Positions 32,053-40,347 of a stretch of 64,000 nt of DNA are shown piece by piece. The DNA is from Kordia sp039026955 (GTDB lineage: Bacteria > Bacteroidota > Bacteroidia > Flavobacteriales > Flavobacteriaceae). Positions within the stretch are counted from its first letter, which is position 1. Each line of letters begins with the position of its first letter. Location of the stretch: contig JBCCLH010000015.1 of assembly GCA_039026955.1 (NCBI GenBank), forward strand, positions 1 to 64,000. Direction: 5' to 3'. Made by a program: the position numbers and the translations under genes. The notes under the pieces are model-generated. The model ran no database searches. It was not told the origin of the DNA and saw nothing but the letters and a program-made list of their open reading frames with translations.

Positions 32053-33237
32053 CTACTGTATAAACGGATCAGCAAATTTCGGATCGCTCACTACTGTTTC
32101 ATCGGTAAGTGTTCGCATGAAAGCGACTAAGGCGTCTTTTTCCGCTTGTGTCAAGTTCATACGTCTCGGTTGTCCATTTTGATCGCGCAAACGATTGTCT
32201 AATGCTGGACCATTTAAGATACCTGAATTGTAAAACTCCACAACTTCTTCCAGACTTGTTAAACGTCCGTCATGCATGAATTGTGCTGAAGTTTCAATGT
32301 TTTTAAGTGATGGCGATTTAAAGATGATCGTTTCTCCTGCATCCAAACCGTTGCTTCTTGAATTCTCCGCTAAAGAAAAATCAGGTAATTGGTGACAAGT
32401 TGCACAGTTGATTCCACCTAAATTCGTAGTAAAGAGTTGTTTCCCAAGATTCTCTTCTGCGGTAAAACCTGGAAAATCTTGTCCCACACCATCGCCTGGC
32501 GCATTTGGATTATAGACTTGTGCAAAGGCTTGATCAAATCGACTGTCCGTAGAAACCATGCAACGAATGTATTGTGCCAATGCACGCTGAATTCGATCTT
32601 CCGTAATCGTTTGATCGCCAAATACCAATTCAAACAAAGCTGGATAATATTCAATCGTGTTCATCTTTGTAATTAAGGCTGCAATTCCGCCATTACTTTC
32701 GTCAAAGCCCATTTCTACAGGATCTTGAATTGGCATCGTAGTTTGTGCTTCCAAAGTAGCTGCACGTTTGTCCCAAAAGAAGGCTCCATCTTCATAAAAA
32801 CGTGCATTTAGTAAGCGCATCGAGTGTGCTCCCGTTACACTTACACCATCAATTCCTGTGCTAAATTGATTGTTATCGGTAAAGGCAATGCCTTGTTGGT
32901 GACAGCTCGCGCAGGAAATCGTATTATTCACGCTTAATTGTTTGTCAAAAAACAAAATTCGACCTAAAATCGCTCCTGTATCTGTAGCTTGATTGTTGGC
33001 AGGTTCATTATTGTCTCCAACAGTATTTATATAATGAATAGGATAATCAGGATTGCTGTAATTTGGCAATTCGTCAAAATTGATCGAAAAATAATCAGAC
33101 ATGTCAACGCCATTCACAAGATTTTCATCAGGAACGGTAGGTGTTTCAACAGTTTCATCAGGGATTTCTGTGTATACTTCTTCGTCAGAGGCACAGGCGC
33201 ATACTACAATTGAAAATAGGAATACATACTTCTTCAT
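32053..33237 (-). CDS. Di-haem cytochrome c peroxidase family lipoprotein
   Basis: The 394-residue secreted protein has a signal and Cys at VVCAC and two haem c sites, CASCH and CATCH, separated by about 160 residues as in bacterial di-haem peroxidases (MauG/CcpA type). The middle contains MRLLNARFYEDGAFFWDKRA and the C-terminal haem domain KNIETSAQFMHDGRL. It reduces H2O2 or oxidises a partner in the periplasm. The start ATG at 33237 gives a good signal; the longer frame adds a second hydrophobic stretch without support. A terminator-like hairpin lies upstream at 33362, belonging to the GIN gene. Confidence 0.93.
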   Translation of the reverse strand: MKKYVFLFSIVVCACASDEEVYTEIPDETVETPTVPDENLVNGVDMSDYFSINFDELPNYSNPDYPIHYINTVGDNNEPANNQATDTGAILGRILFFDKQLSVNNTISCASCHQQGIAFTDNNQFSTGIDGVSVTGAHSMRLLNARFYEDGAFFWDKRAATLEAQTTMPIQDPVEMGFDESNGGIAALITKMNTIEYYPALFELVFGDQTITEDRIQRALAQYIRCMVSTDSRFDQAFAQVYNPNAPGDGVGQDFPGFTAEENLGKQLFTTNLGGINCATCHQLPDFSLAENSRSNGLDAGETIIFKSPSLKNIETSAQFMHDGRLTSLEEVVEFYNSGILNGPALDNRLRDQNGQPRRMNLTQAEKDALVAFMRTLTDETVVSDPKFADPFIQ

Positions 33238-33361
33238 AAGGTTAGGTGTTAAAAAAGTTATAAGTAGCAGTATCGCAATAGGCAATTAAATTGTGGTTTT
33301 AGTGTAAGATGTTATTTTGACTCAAAACTTGCGCGAAAGTTTAATTTTTTTGTTAAAAAAT

Positions 33362-33390
33362 AAAAAAAGAGACTACAAAAGCCTCTTTTT
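33362..33390 (-). terminator. Terminator-like hairpin after the GIN-domain gene
   Basis: An 8-base AAAAAGAG / CTCTTTTT inverted repeat around ACTACAAAAGC lies 24 bases downstream (minus strand) of the GIN gene stop, with T-runs when read on the minus strand. Confidence 0.55.
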
Positions 33391-33413
33391 GTGATAGTTA
33401 TGAATATGTTTTT

Positions 33414-34304
33414 TTAGAATAATTTCACCGTAGTATCGGCATCTTCTTTTTTGATTGTGACTAAGAGCTTGCGCAGCCCTAAACCGTTTACTTTGTAGAT
33501 TCTAGTACCAACTGTCCAATTTTCTTTTCGGGTAGAATTTGGCATCATTGGAAAACCGTAACTAAATTTAGAGCCATCTTTTTTAGGACCGACAACAAAA
33601 AAGTTATTTCTGTTCGAATTGTTGTTTTTTATTTTGAAATGAATCCACTCCGCGTTTGGGTTTTTGATAGTATCTGATGTTTCAGCGCTGATAATTTGTC
33701 CATCTTTTCGTGTTTTTTTCTTCAGTTTTTTGGGAGTGTTTACATAGATCAACTTTCCTCTATTTTTTACTTCTGCATTCAACGTGTTGATTACGTTTAC
33801 TTTGGCATTTCCCCAACTCCAAATATTCACGTTGGCGTTTTCAGCAACTAATTTAGAAGCATCTACGTTGGCAAGTTCAACACCTAAGCGGAATTCTTTG
33901 GTTTTTCCTTCTAAAATAATTTTCCCAATTGGCGCAGTGAGTTGTAAATAATCATTATCTACATTGATTATTTTGGTTAAATCGTGTGTTCCTGTTTCTA
34001 CATGACGTAAATTTGGCGCGCCAATCATAATTGTTGCTTGTGAAGGTTCAATCCATTTGATTTGATCTAAGTAGAGTGTATTGTCTACGACTTCTTTCCC
34101 GATTAAATCCATCACATTTTCATCTGTAGTAATCGTCATGCCTTCTTCGGCAGAAGGATCGATAGTAATTTTTGCATAAAAATTGATCTTGATTTTCTGA
34201 ATGTTTTCTAGTGGAAACGTACGTGTGATGATTTTTTTGTTTCCGTTGACTTGCGCAAAAGCGAAGTTTCCGATGAATAGTAAAGTTAAAAGTATCTTTT
34301 TCAT
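33414..34304 (-). CDS. GIN-domain (DUF2807) secreted protein
   Basis: The 296-residue product has a signal peptide (MKKILLTLLFIGNFAFA) and a beta-solenoid pattern characteristic of the Bacteroidota head GIN domain: TRTFPLENIQKIKINFYAKI, DNVMDLIGK-type strands, then AELANVDASKLVAENANVNI and AKVNVINTLNAEVKNRG. It probably lies in the periplasm or on the surface, possibly in adhesion. Residues after about 190 are charged and more variable. It ends a minus-strand cluster with a small lipoprotein, a secreted protein and a DoxX protein. Confidence 0.85.
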   Translation of the reverse strand: MKKILLTLLFIGNFAFAQVNGNKKIITRTFPLENIQKIKINFYAKITIDPSAEEGMTITTDENVMDLIGKEVVDNTLYLDQIKWIEPSQATIMIGAPNLRHVETGTHDLTKIINVDNDYLQLTAPIGKIILEGKTKEFRLGVELANVDASKLVAENANVNIWSWGNAKVNVINTLNAEVKNRGKLIYVNTPKKLKKKTRKDGQIISAETSDTIKNPNAEWIHFKIKNNNSNRNNFFVVGPKKDGSKFSYGFPMMPNSTRKENWTVGTRIYKVNGLGLRKLLVTIKKEDADTTVKLF

Positions 34305-34338
34305 TTTTTTAGTTTTTTTATTGAGTTTGATTAAGTGC

Positions 34339-34722
34339 TTATTGAACTGTCACAGTTGCTTCAGGATTATCAAAAACAGCTTCATAGACAATGGTTTCTG
34401 GTTTGTATTCAAATTCTAATTTGCGATTTGGCTGATCTTTTAATTCATAAGCACCTTGATTGACAAATTTGAATCGAATTGCGTTGACTGCCGTTTTTTG
34501 ACTTAAAGTCGCTTCATAAATTCCGTCGTTATTTTCGTCCGTTAACGGAATCATTTGTTTCCAAGAAGGATTGGTGAAATTTCCTCTAACACCGACATTT
34601 TCGATATTAGAGACACCATTCATGTCCAATTTTACGGTTACGGTTTTTAAATGTGTTTCTTGTACACAACTTGTCGTACAGAAAAGTAGTGCAATTGCGA
34701 GGATGTTGAGTATTTGTTTCAT
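34339..34722 (-). CDS. Small lipoprotein with glycogen/starch-binding-like fold
   Basis: The 127-residue product has a lipoprotein signal (lipobox TTSC, Cys 19) and a single beta-sandwich-like domain. VGVRGNFTNPSWKQMIPLTD, then DGIYEATL, then IRFKFVNQG resemble the carbohydrate-binding early-set domains that bind starch or glycogen, or that occur at the N terminus of esterases. Function is unknown. It is 34 bases upstream of the GIN gene on the same strand, so probably co-transcribed. Confidence 0.75.
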   Translation of the reverse strand: MKQILNILAIALLFCTTSCVQETHLKTVTVKLDMNGVSNIENVGVRGNFTNPSWKQMIPLTDENNDGIYEATLSQKTAVNAIRFKFVNQGAYELKDQPNRKLEFEYKPETIVYEAVFDNPEATVTVQ

Positions 34723-34760
34723 TTTTTTGTTTTTTAGATTTATTTTAAGTTTTTAAAAAT

Positions 34761-34879
34761 TGTCAAATCGAGCATTATCATAGATACCGAGCATAGCTCA
34801 CAAGATTAATTTGAATAATAGATTTTCTTTAGCTTCTCGTTAGCTACGCTTGGTATCTGCGATAATGCTCGAAGTGACA
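34761..34879. repeat. REP-like inverted repeat, TGTCAAATCGAGC family, copy 1
   Basis: The element starts TGTCAAATCGAGCATTATCA and ends GATAATGCTCGAAGTGACA, imperfect inverted repeats about 119 bases apart. Related copies with different interiors are at 49761-49857 and 51980-52057. It sits between two genes of the envelope cluster. Confidence 0.75.
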
Positions 34880-34906
34880 AGTGCAGATTTGAAACTATTT
34901 TACTTT

Positions 34907-35395
34907 TTATGATTTAGTGTATGTGTATTTGTTGCGAACAAATTTTCCCGGCGTGTCCTTAAATTCTACCTCTTTTTGCATTGAAAGTTCGTTGTCACTA
35001 AAGAAATAAGTGATATACATAGTAGCATCTCGGTTATCGTCTTGCCCTTCATACATGGTTACTATTTCCATGTTTCCGTTGGCCATTCTGTGCACTTTGG
35101 TAATTTTTTGACTTCCAATATGCGTTCCGTCTTTGCTCAATTTTAAGGAACTTTTTCCGTTGGCACTTGATTCATTTGGATATTTTGTAAACAATACGAC
35201 TTTGTTCTTTTTTACTTTAATTTCTAGTGTTGTAGGTAAGGTTACTTTGCTGCTGTCGCTGTAATCAACGTACATTAATTCGCCTGTCCAGTTGGTGTTG
35301 TCTAAGTTTGAAAAGTCGTCCATACTTACTTTTTCTTGTGCGTACGTAAAGAATGTTGCTGTCATTGTGATGATGAATGTGATAAAAGTTTTCAT
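34907..35395 (-). CDS. Hypothetical secreted protein
   Basis: The 162-residue product has a signal peptide (FITFIITMTATFFTYAQ) and a predicted beta-rich domain with no recognised motif (NWTGELMYVDYSDSSK near 34-49, NGNMEIVTMYEGQDDN near 109-124). It lies between the DoxX gene (70 bases on the 5' side) and a REP-like repeat. It is probably part of the same envelope cluster. I do not recognise a family. Confidence 0.7.
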   Translation of the reverse strand: MKTFITFIITMTATFFTYAQEKVSMDDFSNLDNTNWTGELMYVDYSDSSKVTLPTTLEIKVKKNKVVLFTKYPNESSANGKSSLKLSKDGTHIGSQKITKVHRMANGNMEIVTMYEGQDDNRDATMYITYFFSDNELSMQKEVEFKDTPGKFVRNKYTYTKS

Positions 35396-35465
35396 AATGT
35401 TATAATTTAAGTGATTGAAAAGATTAAATGATTTAAAAATTGATTGATGATTGATGAATGAATAT

Positions 35466-35963
35466 TTATGCTTTTAATTTTTTACTGATGAGGTAATCGA
35501 TTCCAAATTTTCCTGAACCTAAATACATATTGTAAATCGCGATCCACAAGAAGCCCATGGCTGGTAACATTCCCCAAGTTCCTTGTCCCCATTTTTGTAA
35601 AAAGATGGCCACTAACATAGTACACATAATCAAAAAGGAAGCGATACGTGTTTGCAATCCGAGTGCGAGTAACAATCCGCCAACGGCTTCACTAAATGCG
35701 CCCATCCAAGCGAAGAATACTGGAAAAGTGGCGAAGATTCCTCCGTAATTGGCAACATCTTCTGGAAACCAAGCGGATACTTCAAATAAGTTTAAGTTCT
35801 GTCCTTCGTCTGTCCAAGGCATTCCAAATTTGCTTGCTCCGAAGTCGATTGCTAAGAGCATACCTGTAATAATTCTTATGATTGCGAATACTAAATCGGC
35901 AAACCAGTCTTTCTGAGTAATAGGAGTTGTAATTCTTTTTAAGTAATTTTTTAGCGTTTTCAT
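35466..35963 (-). CDS. DoxX family membrane protein
   Basis: The 165-residue product has four hydrophobic helices of the DoxX/TQO family. AIRIITGMLLAIDFGASKFG starts the first, AFSEAVGGLLLALGLQTRIA the third, and WGMLPAMGFLWIAIYNMYLG the last. DoxX proteins work with redox or quinone systems, but many are uncharacterised. I use ATG 35963 rather than the longer frame because MKTLKNYLKR gives a plausible start. The gap upstream (35964-36658) is repeats. Confidence 0.85.
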   Translation of the reverse strand: MKTLKNYLKRITTPITQKDWFADLVFAIIRIITGMLLAIDFGASKFGMPWTDEGQNLNLFEVSAWFPEDVANYGGIFATFPVFFAWMGAFSEAVGGLLLALGLQTRIASFLIMCTMLVAIFLQKWGQGTWGMLPAMGFLWIAIYNMYLGSGKFGIDYLISKKLKA

Positions 35964-36658
35964 GATGAATAAATTTTGTTTCGTTTTGTTGATACAAATT
36001 TGCGACATTGTGAGCAGTTGCGCGACTTAAAACGTGTGGAGACGGCTTAGGATACGATTTGAGACGTCTTATTTTTAGATACGCTGCGCTTTTGGACGCG
36101 CTTTCGCTGTTAGATGCGCTTCGCTGTTGGATTGTTAGACTTGCTTTGCTGTTAGATTGTTAGTCACGCTTTGCTTTGGTATCGCTTCGCTCTTGGTATT
36201 TTGGTAGGTTAGTAGTTAGTAGGTTAGTAGTTGAGTGTGTGAGTTGGTGAGTTTTTATTTTTGTTTGATAAATAACGAATTAACAAATCAACAAATCAAC
36301 GAATACACAAATCAACAAATACACAAATCAACAATACCTCCAGTATACCTACAGTTTCGTTATTTGATAATTACGTTTACAAATAAGGAGATTGCATTGA
36401 TTTATGAATACCAATGAAAGTCTCAAAAAAATAGCAAAAAAACCACTTTTACGATTTGAGACGTGTGTTTTTGAGACTCACTGCGTTCTTAGATTGCTAG
36501 ATTTTTAGACTCGCTTCGCTTTAGACTATCTTCGCTTTTGGTATTTTAGTTTGTAAGCAAATGATTTTGTGAGTATCAAATAAACAGATAAACAGATAAA
36601 CAGATAAACAAAAAACAAATCCACAAAAAGACAAATCCACAAAAAGACAAAAAACAAA
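35964..36658. repeat. 695-base repeat-filled gap
   Basis: Words of the CGCTTTCGCTGTTAGATGCG and CTTGCTTTGCTGTTAGATT type run from 36065 to 36200. GGTTAGTAGTTAGTAGG follows, then ACAAATCAACAAATACAC (36280-36335). After a non-repetitive stretch, TCGCTTCGCTTTAGAC recurs near 36510, four ATAAACAG units at 36581-36610, and two ACAAATCCACAAAAAG units end at the AraC gene stop. No gene is credible. Confidence 0.75.
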
Positions 36659-37834
36659 CTACCCAGCCAACGATTGTAAATACTGCGTAGGAGAGAAGTT
36701 AGTGAGTTTTTTGAAGACTCTGTTAAAGGTCGCTTTGCTGTTAAAACCACATTCGTAAGCGATTCCGAGTAGTGATAATTGTTTGTGTTTTCCTTCTTGG
36801 ATCATTCCTTTGAACGCATTGACGCGATAGGAATTGACAAAATCATTGAAGTTCATTTGAAATCCAGTGTTGATGATTTCAGAAAGTTGTCCGCGAGTTA
36901 GCTCAGCTTGTTTGGCGAGTTCGGAGAGATTTAAATCTGGATTTAAGTATGGCTTTTCGTTTTCCATTAACGCTTCAATCGCTTTGATGGCGGTGTTTTC
37001 AATTTCTTTTTTGGAATCTTTCGAAGATTCAGGAATCGAGATTTGCTTTGGCGAGAAACTAAAATCGAGTTTGTTCAACTTTGTGGTATCGGTAAAATAA
37101 CCTTTCAAACCTATATAAATTGCACACACTGCCATTAATAGATTCAACCACCAACGTTCTTTATATCCTAAATCGACAATGATGCTTCCCACAAATTCCT
37201 GCACAGAACTGTAAATAAATAATAGTGTGAATACAATCAGAAAGTTGCGCATCCAATTCAGTTCCAACTTAAAAATATTAGAGAAATATTGCTTTATTTT
37301 TTGGCGATAGTTATAGTACAATTGAATCGTAAATGCCAAATAGAGTAACATTACAGAAAAATCTAGGACAGTCAATATCGGTTGCACAACCTCTTCATCC
37401 ACAATGATTTTTAAGATACCATTTTGGGTTTCGTTGAATCCCGGTTGCATCGCATCATACGCAAAAATCGTCAAACGATACATGACCAAAGCAATCGGAA
37501 TGATAAAATGGAGCCAGTGTTTTTTGAGAAATTTAAAGTTCGATTTTGTGATGGATTTTACATATAAATAGATCAATGGCGCAATGGCAGTTCCCGCAGG
37601 AATCAAAAAGTAATTGATTTTTGTATTGCGAAATGTATCGTACCAGCCCATAAATCCGACTGTATAACAGATTTGTGTGTAAGAAACGATCAATAATAAC
37701 ATTGCCAATACACCGTCAGAAGCATTCTTTTTCTCTACATAACGTTTCAGCAACAATCCGATTAAGATTAATGCTTGCAGTACTAAAATGAGTAATGGCG
37801 TACTGTGAATATTGAAATGAGGAAAAAGAAACAT
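36659..37834 (-). CDS. AraC-family regulator with N-terminal membrane domain
   Basis: The 391-residue protein begins with about seven hydrophobic helices (residues 1-240; LLILVLQALILIGLLLKRYV is the first) and ends in an AraC HTH (about 290-391; RVNAFKGMIQ, YECGFNSKATFNRVFKKLTN). The membrane part should sense an envelope or small-molecule signal and the cytoplasmic HTH controls nearby or distant promoters. I use ATG 37834; an upstream GTG (37858) would add eight residues of no known value. It is followed by repeats, so it is monocistronic. Confidence 0.88.
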   Translation of the reverse strand: MFLFPHFNIHSTPLLILVLQALILIGLLLKRYVEKKNASDGVLAMLLLIVSYTQICYTVGFMGWYDTFRNTKINYFLIPAGTAIAPLIYLYVKSITKSNFKFLKKHWLHFIIPIALVMYRLTIFAYDAMQPGFNETQNGILKIIVDEEVVQPILTVLDFSVMLLYLAFTIQLYYNYRQKIKQYFSNIFKLELNWMRNFLIVFTLLFIYSSVQEFVGSIIVDLGYKERWWLNLLMAVCAIYIGLKGYFTDTTKLNKLDFSFSPKQISIPESSKDSKKEIENTAIKAIEALMENEKPYLNPDLNLSELAKQAELTRGQLSEIINTGFQMNFNDFVNSYRVNAFKGMIQEGKHKQLSLLGIAYECGFNSKATFNRVFKKLTNFSPTQYLQSLAG

Positions 37835-38017
37835 AGGTGTCGTTGTTTTTGATTGCACTCAAAACTACTAAACTTTTTTAGTTTTTAAAGCGCAAAATCG
37901 GCTCATGATACGATTTGAGACACCATTTTTATAAAAATCGATAGTAAAAACATCGATTATATAATTAAAATATTTTGAAAAGAATCCTATTCTTTCTGCA
38001 ATCCCGACACCATCGTT

Positions 38018-38449
38018 TTAATGATACTGCAACAACTGTCTTTCGATATATTTGTAATCTCCATCACCTAATTGACCGTCAGTACCTATTTGAACCGAAT
38101 AGCTATCTTTTAGATATTTCCAAGTTCCTTTTTCTATTTGATAGCCCTTTTTGGTAACGATATATACATTATTTTCCTTTAGATTCAACACGCACGCATC
38201 ACAATATGGATATTGATTTAAATAGTAAGTGCCAGCGTAGTTAAATTCTAAATTTCTTTCAGGAGTAAATCGAACAGATAACACGATAAATGCAGGTAAA
38301 ATAAGTAGATACAGTAGATATCGCATTCCTCTTTTGAAGAACTTTTTACCATTTAAGATCATGAATATAAGCACCAAAATTATGGGCGTACACAATAATC
38401 CTATCAATGCAAATCCGATAAGTTCTCCAAGTGCTGCTAAACCTTCCAT
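38018..38449 (-). CDS. Hypothetical two-helix membrane protein
   Basis: The 143-residue product has two hydrophobic helices (GFALIGLLCTPIILVLIFMI near 11-30, YLLYLLILPAFIVLSV near 44-59). A soluble C-terminal domain with YPYCDACVLNLKENNVYIVT and then KGTWKY-type strands follows, likely outside the membrane. It lies 13 bases after the DUF1853-like gene, so it is probably last in the HAD / DUF1853 / membrane operon. The family is not recognised. Confidence 0.7.
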   Translation of the reverse strand: MEGLAALGELIGFALIGLLCTPIILVLIFMILNGKKFFKRGMRYLLYLLILPAFIVLSVRFTPERNLEFNYAGTYYLNQYPYCDACVLNLKENNVYIVTKKGYQIEKGTWKYLKDSYSVQIGTDGQLGDGDYKYIERQLLQYH

Positions 38450-38462
38450 ATCTTTTATTTAA

Positions 38463-39272
38463 TTACCACCAAGTGACAAAGAACTGCTCATATGAGTTTT
38501 GATGTCTTTTCCAGCATAATGGCGTGTGTTTGTGTTGTAGTTGTAGTTTTATTTCTGTTTGAGTTGCCTTATAATCCAGCCAAATTGTATGTTCAGCAGG
38601 ATCAATTCCCCATTCTTTTTTGGTGGGTAGATAGTATACATTTTCTTCATCATGAAGCTGTATAAAAGTATGAAAATCTACGTAATATCCTTTGATTACT
38701 TTTTGATATTCTTCACTGAATTGTATTTTCTGATTGTATGGAACAAACAAATATGTCAAAACGCACAATTTTTGAGTCACGTTTTCTACAGAAATATTCG
38801 GAAGCTTTGATTGGGTGACTTCGTGATAGAGCAGTGGAAATTGTTTTTGCTGGAGTTTTTGTAATTTTTCATGCAACGCATCTCTACGATTGGGACCAAT
38901 CCAACATTCAATGGTTTTGGAAGAAAGTGTCGGATCGTACAAATAGAATTTATACGCCAATTCTAAATGCGTAATTGCTGTTGTTTGTTTGTGTTGAATG
39001 ATGAAATCGAGTTCGCCAATTGTGTGTTTATCATCTATAATCTGTAGATTTTCATGCAAGATGGTGTAATTTTCAGAAGCGTTGATCAATTCTGAAACAA
39101 TACGTTCGACTAAATGTCCCAATCTGCGATTTTGAGGCAATTCAACTTCAGGAAGTGTTGTGATTTGTAACTCAGAAAGGTAAAACGTCGGAATTCCCGT
39201 AAGCGCAGTATCTAAATGCGTTGCTTTTAAAATAGATGTAATTCTTGCGTCATTATTCACCTTATTCTCCAA
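38463..39272 (-). CDS. DUF1853 family protein
   Basis: The 269-residue product carries the DUF1853 signature ELAYKFYLYDP and WIGPNRRDALHEKLQKLQ-like core with LGHLVERIV upstream. The family has a nuclease-like PD-(D/E)XK appearance (IGELDFIIQH near 96-105 followed by HLELAYKFYL), but function is not established. The start is TTG at 39272, as no ATG is available before the conserved region. It overlaps the HAD gene end by 11 bases, so it is translationally coupled. Confidence 0.85.
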   Translation of the reverse strand: MENKVNNDARITSILKATHLDTALTGIPTFYLSELQITTLPEVELPQNRRLGHLVERIVSELINASENYTILHENLQIIDDKHTIGELDFIIQHKQTTAITHLELAYKFYLYDPTLSSKTIECWIGPNRRDALHEKLQKLQQKQFPLLYHEVTQSKLPNISVENVTQKLCVLTYLFVPYNQKIQFSEEYQKVIKGYYVDFHTFIQLHDEENVYYLPTKKEWGIDPAEHTIWLDYKATQTEIKLQLQHKHTPLCWKRHQNSYEQFFVTWW

Positions 39273-40212
39273 ATAGTATTTTAAAATCGTTTTTCATGCT
39301 GATAATTTCCCATCCGTTTGCTCGCGCAGTTTTTAGTAAATCTTCTTGCGGATATTCGTATTCTCGTTCAGCATCATCATGGTTGACAATCATCGTGAGA
39401 TTTGGTGTGCGATTGCTAGAATATTCAAGCATTTCCAAATCGCCACTAGTATTTCCTACTGCTAATATCGGTTCTTTTCCTATCTGATACTGTATTACTT
39501 CTGCTTTTTTGGCATTGGTGAGAATATAATCATCGGTTCGAGTAAATTCGTTAGAATCAGAAGCATATTCGAGATCAATCAAGGTTCCAATACCATTTTC
39601 ATTTTCCAATCCAAAAGTGTGTGTGGTCCAATAGCGAACGGTTGTTTGCAGCGAATATGAAGAAATAAATACCTCAAATTCATTTGCCTTCAAAAAAGCG
39701 ATCAACTCTTGCATCGGTTTGTAATACAGATTTTTATACGCGATCTCAAATTTTGGATGTTTGGTTGCCAAGAATTCTGTAAGTTCTGTATTGTATTTCT
39801 TTTGTGTCAATCCCACAAACGGAACGGTGAGGAGCGAAGCGACACTATCTTTTAAATAGGTTTCATCGTTTTCAAGTACCGCTTTATACGGTTGTTGATC
39901 GCGCAAAGTGGAATCTGCTGCCACACGTTTTTTGGAATAATATTCCGCGAAAGCAACTTCTACATAATCAGGCTTTTCTATTGTCGTCGTGCCATCCAAA
40001 TCGAATGTAGCAATGCGATCTTCTGGTTTCACAAATGTTGAAGAATTCGGATCGGTTACTTCTTTCACAAAAGAGAGAATTCGTTTCTTATTCTCCGTAT
40101 CGTTCCAAGAAGGTAAGACTTCTGTACTAGTTTTAGGCGTTTGTTCTTGTTTGGAGGTGCAACTAAAAAATATAATTACGAAAAGTATAGCAAATAACGA
40201 TTGAACTTTCAT
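39262..40212 (-). CDS. HAD-superfamily phosphatase lipoprotein
   Basis: The 316-residue protein has a lipoprotein signal (lipobox FFSC, Cys 18) and a HAD phosphatase domain: motif I ATFDLDGTT (about 68-76), motif II-like FISSYSLQT and motif IV VGNTSGDLEML. It is similar to phosphoserine-phosphatase-like HADs, but export makes an outer-periplasmic substrate more likely. It leads the minus-strand operon with DUF1853 and a membrane protein. A terminator hairpin upstream (40294-40329) separates it from the E1 gene. Confidence 0.88.
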   Translation of the reverse strand: MKVQSLFAILFVIIFFSCTSKQEQTPKTSTEVLPSWNDTENKKRILSFVKEVTDPNSSTFVKPEDRIATFDLDGTTTIEKPDYVEVAFAEYYSKKRVAADSTLRDQQPYKAVLENDETYLKDSVASLLTVPFVGLTQKKYNTELTEFLATKHPKFEIAYKNLYYKPMQELIAFLKANEFEVFISSYSLQTTVRYWTTHTFGLENENGIGTLIDLEYASDSNEFTRTDDYILTNAKKAEVIQYQIGKEPILAVGNTSGDLEMLEYSSNRTPNLTMIVNHDDAEREYEYPQEDLLKTARANGWEIISMKNDFKILFGE

Positions 40213-40293
40213 CGGATGGTTGGTTAAGCAGGTTTATTTCAAAGCTATACGATTATACTGTAAAATCAAAGTTTGTGTTGCGTTTTCAGAAAT

Positions 40294-40329
40294 AAAAAAC
40301 GCCAAACTTACTCTAGTCTGGCGTTTTTT
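40294..40329. terminator. Terminator between the HAD and E1 genes
   Basis: An 11-bp stem AAAAAACGCCA / TGGCGTTTTTT with a 14-base loop lies 18 bases after the E1 stop read on the minus strand, with a T-run in that direction. Confidence 0.8.
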
Positions 40330-40347
40330 ACTTTATGAAAATACTAT

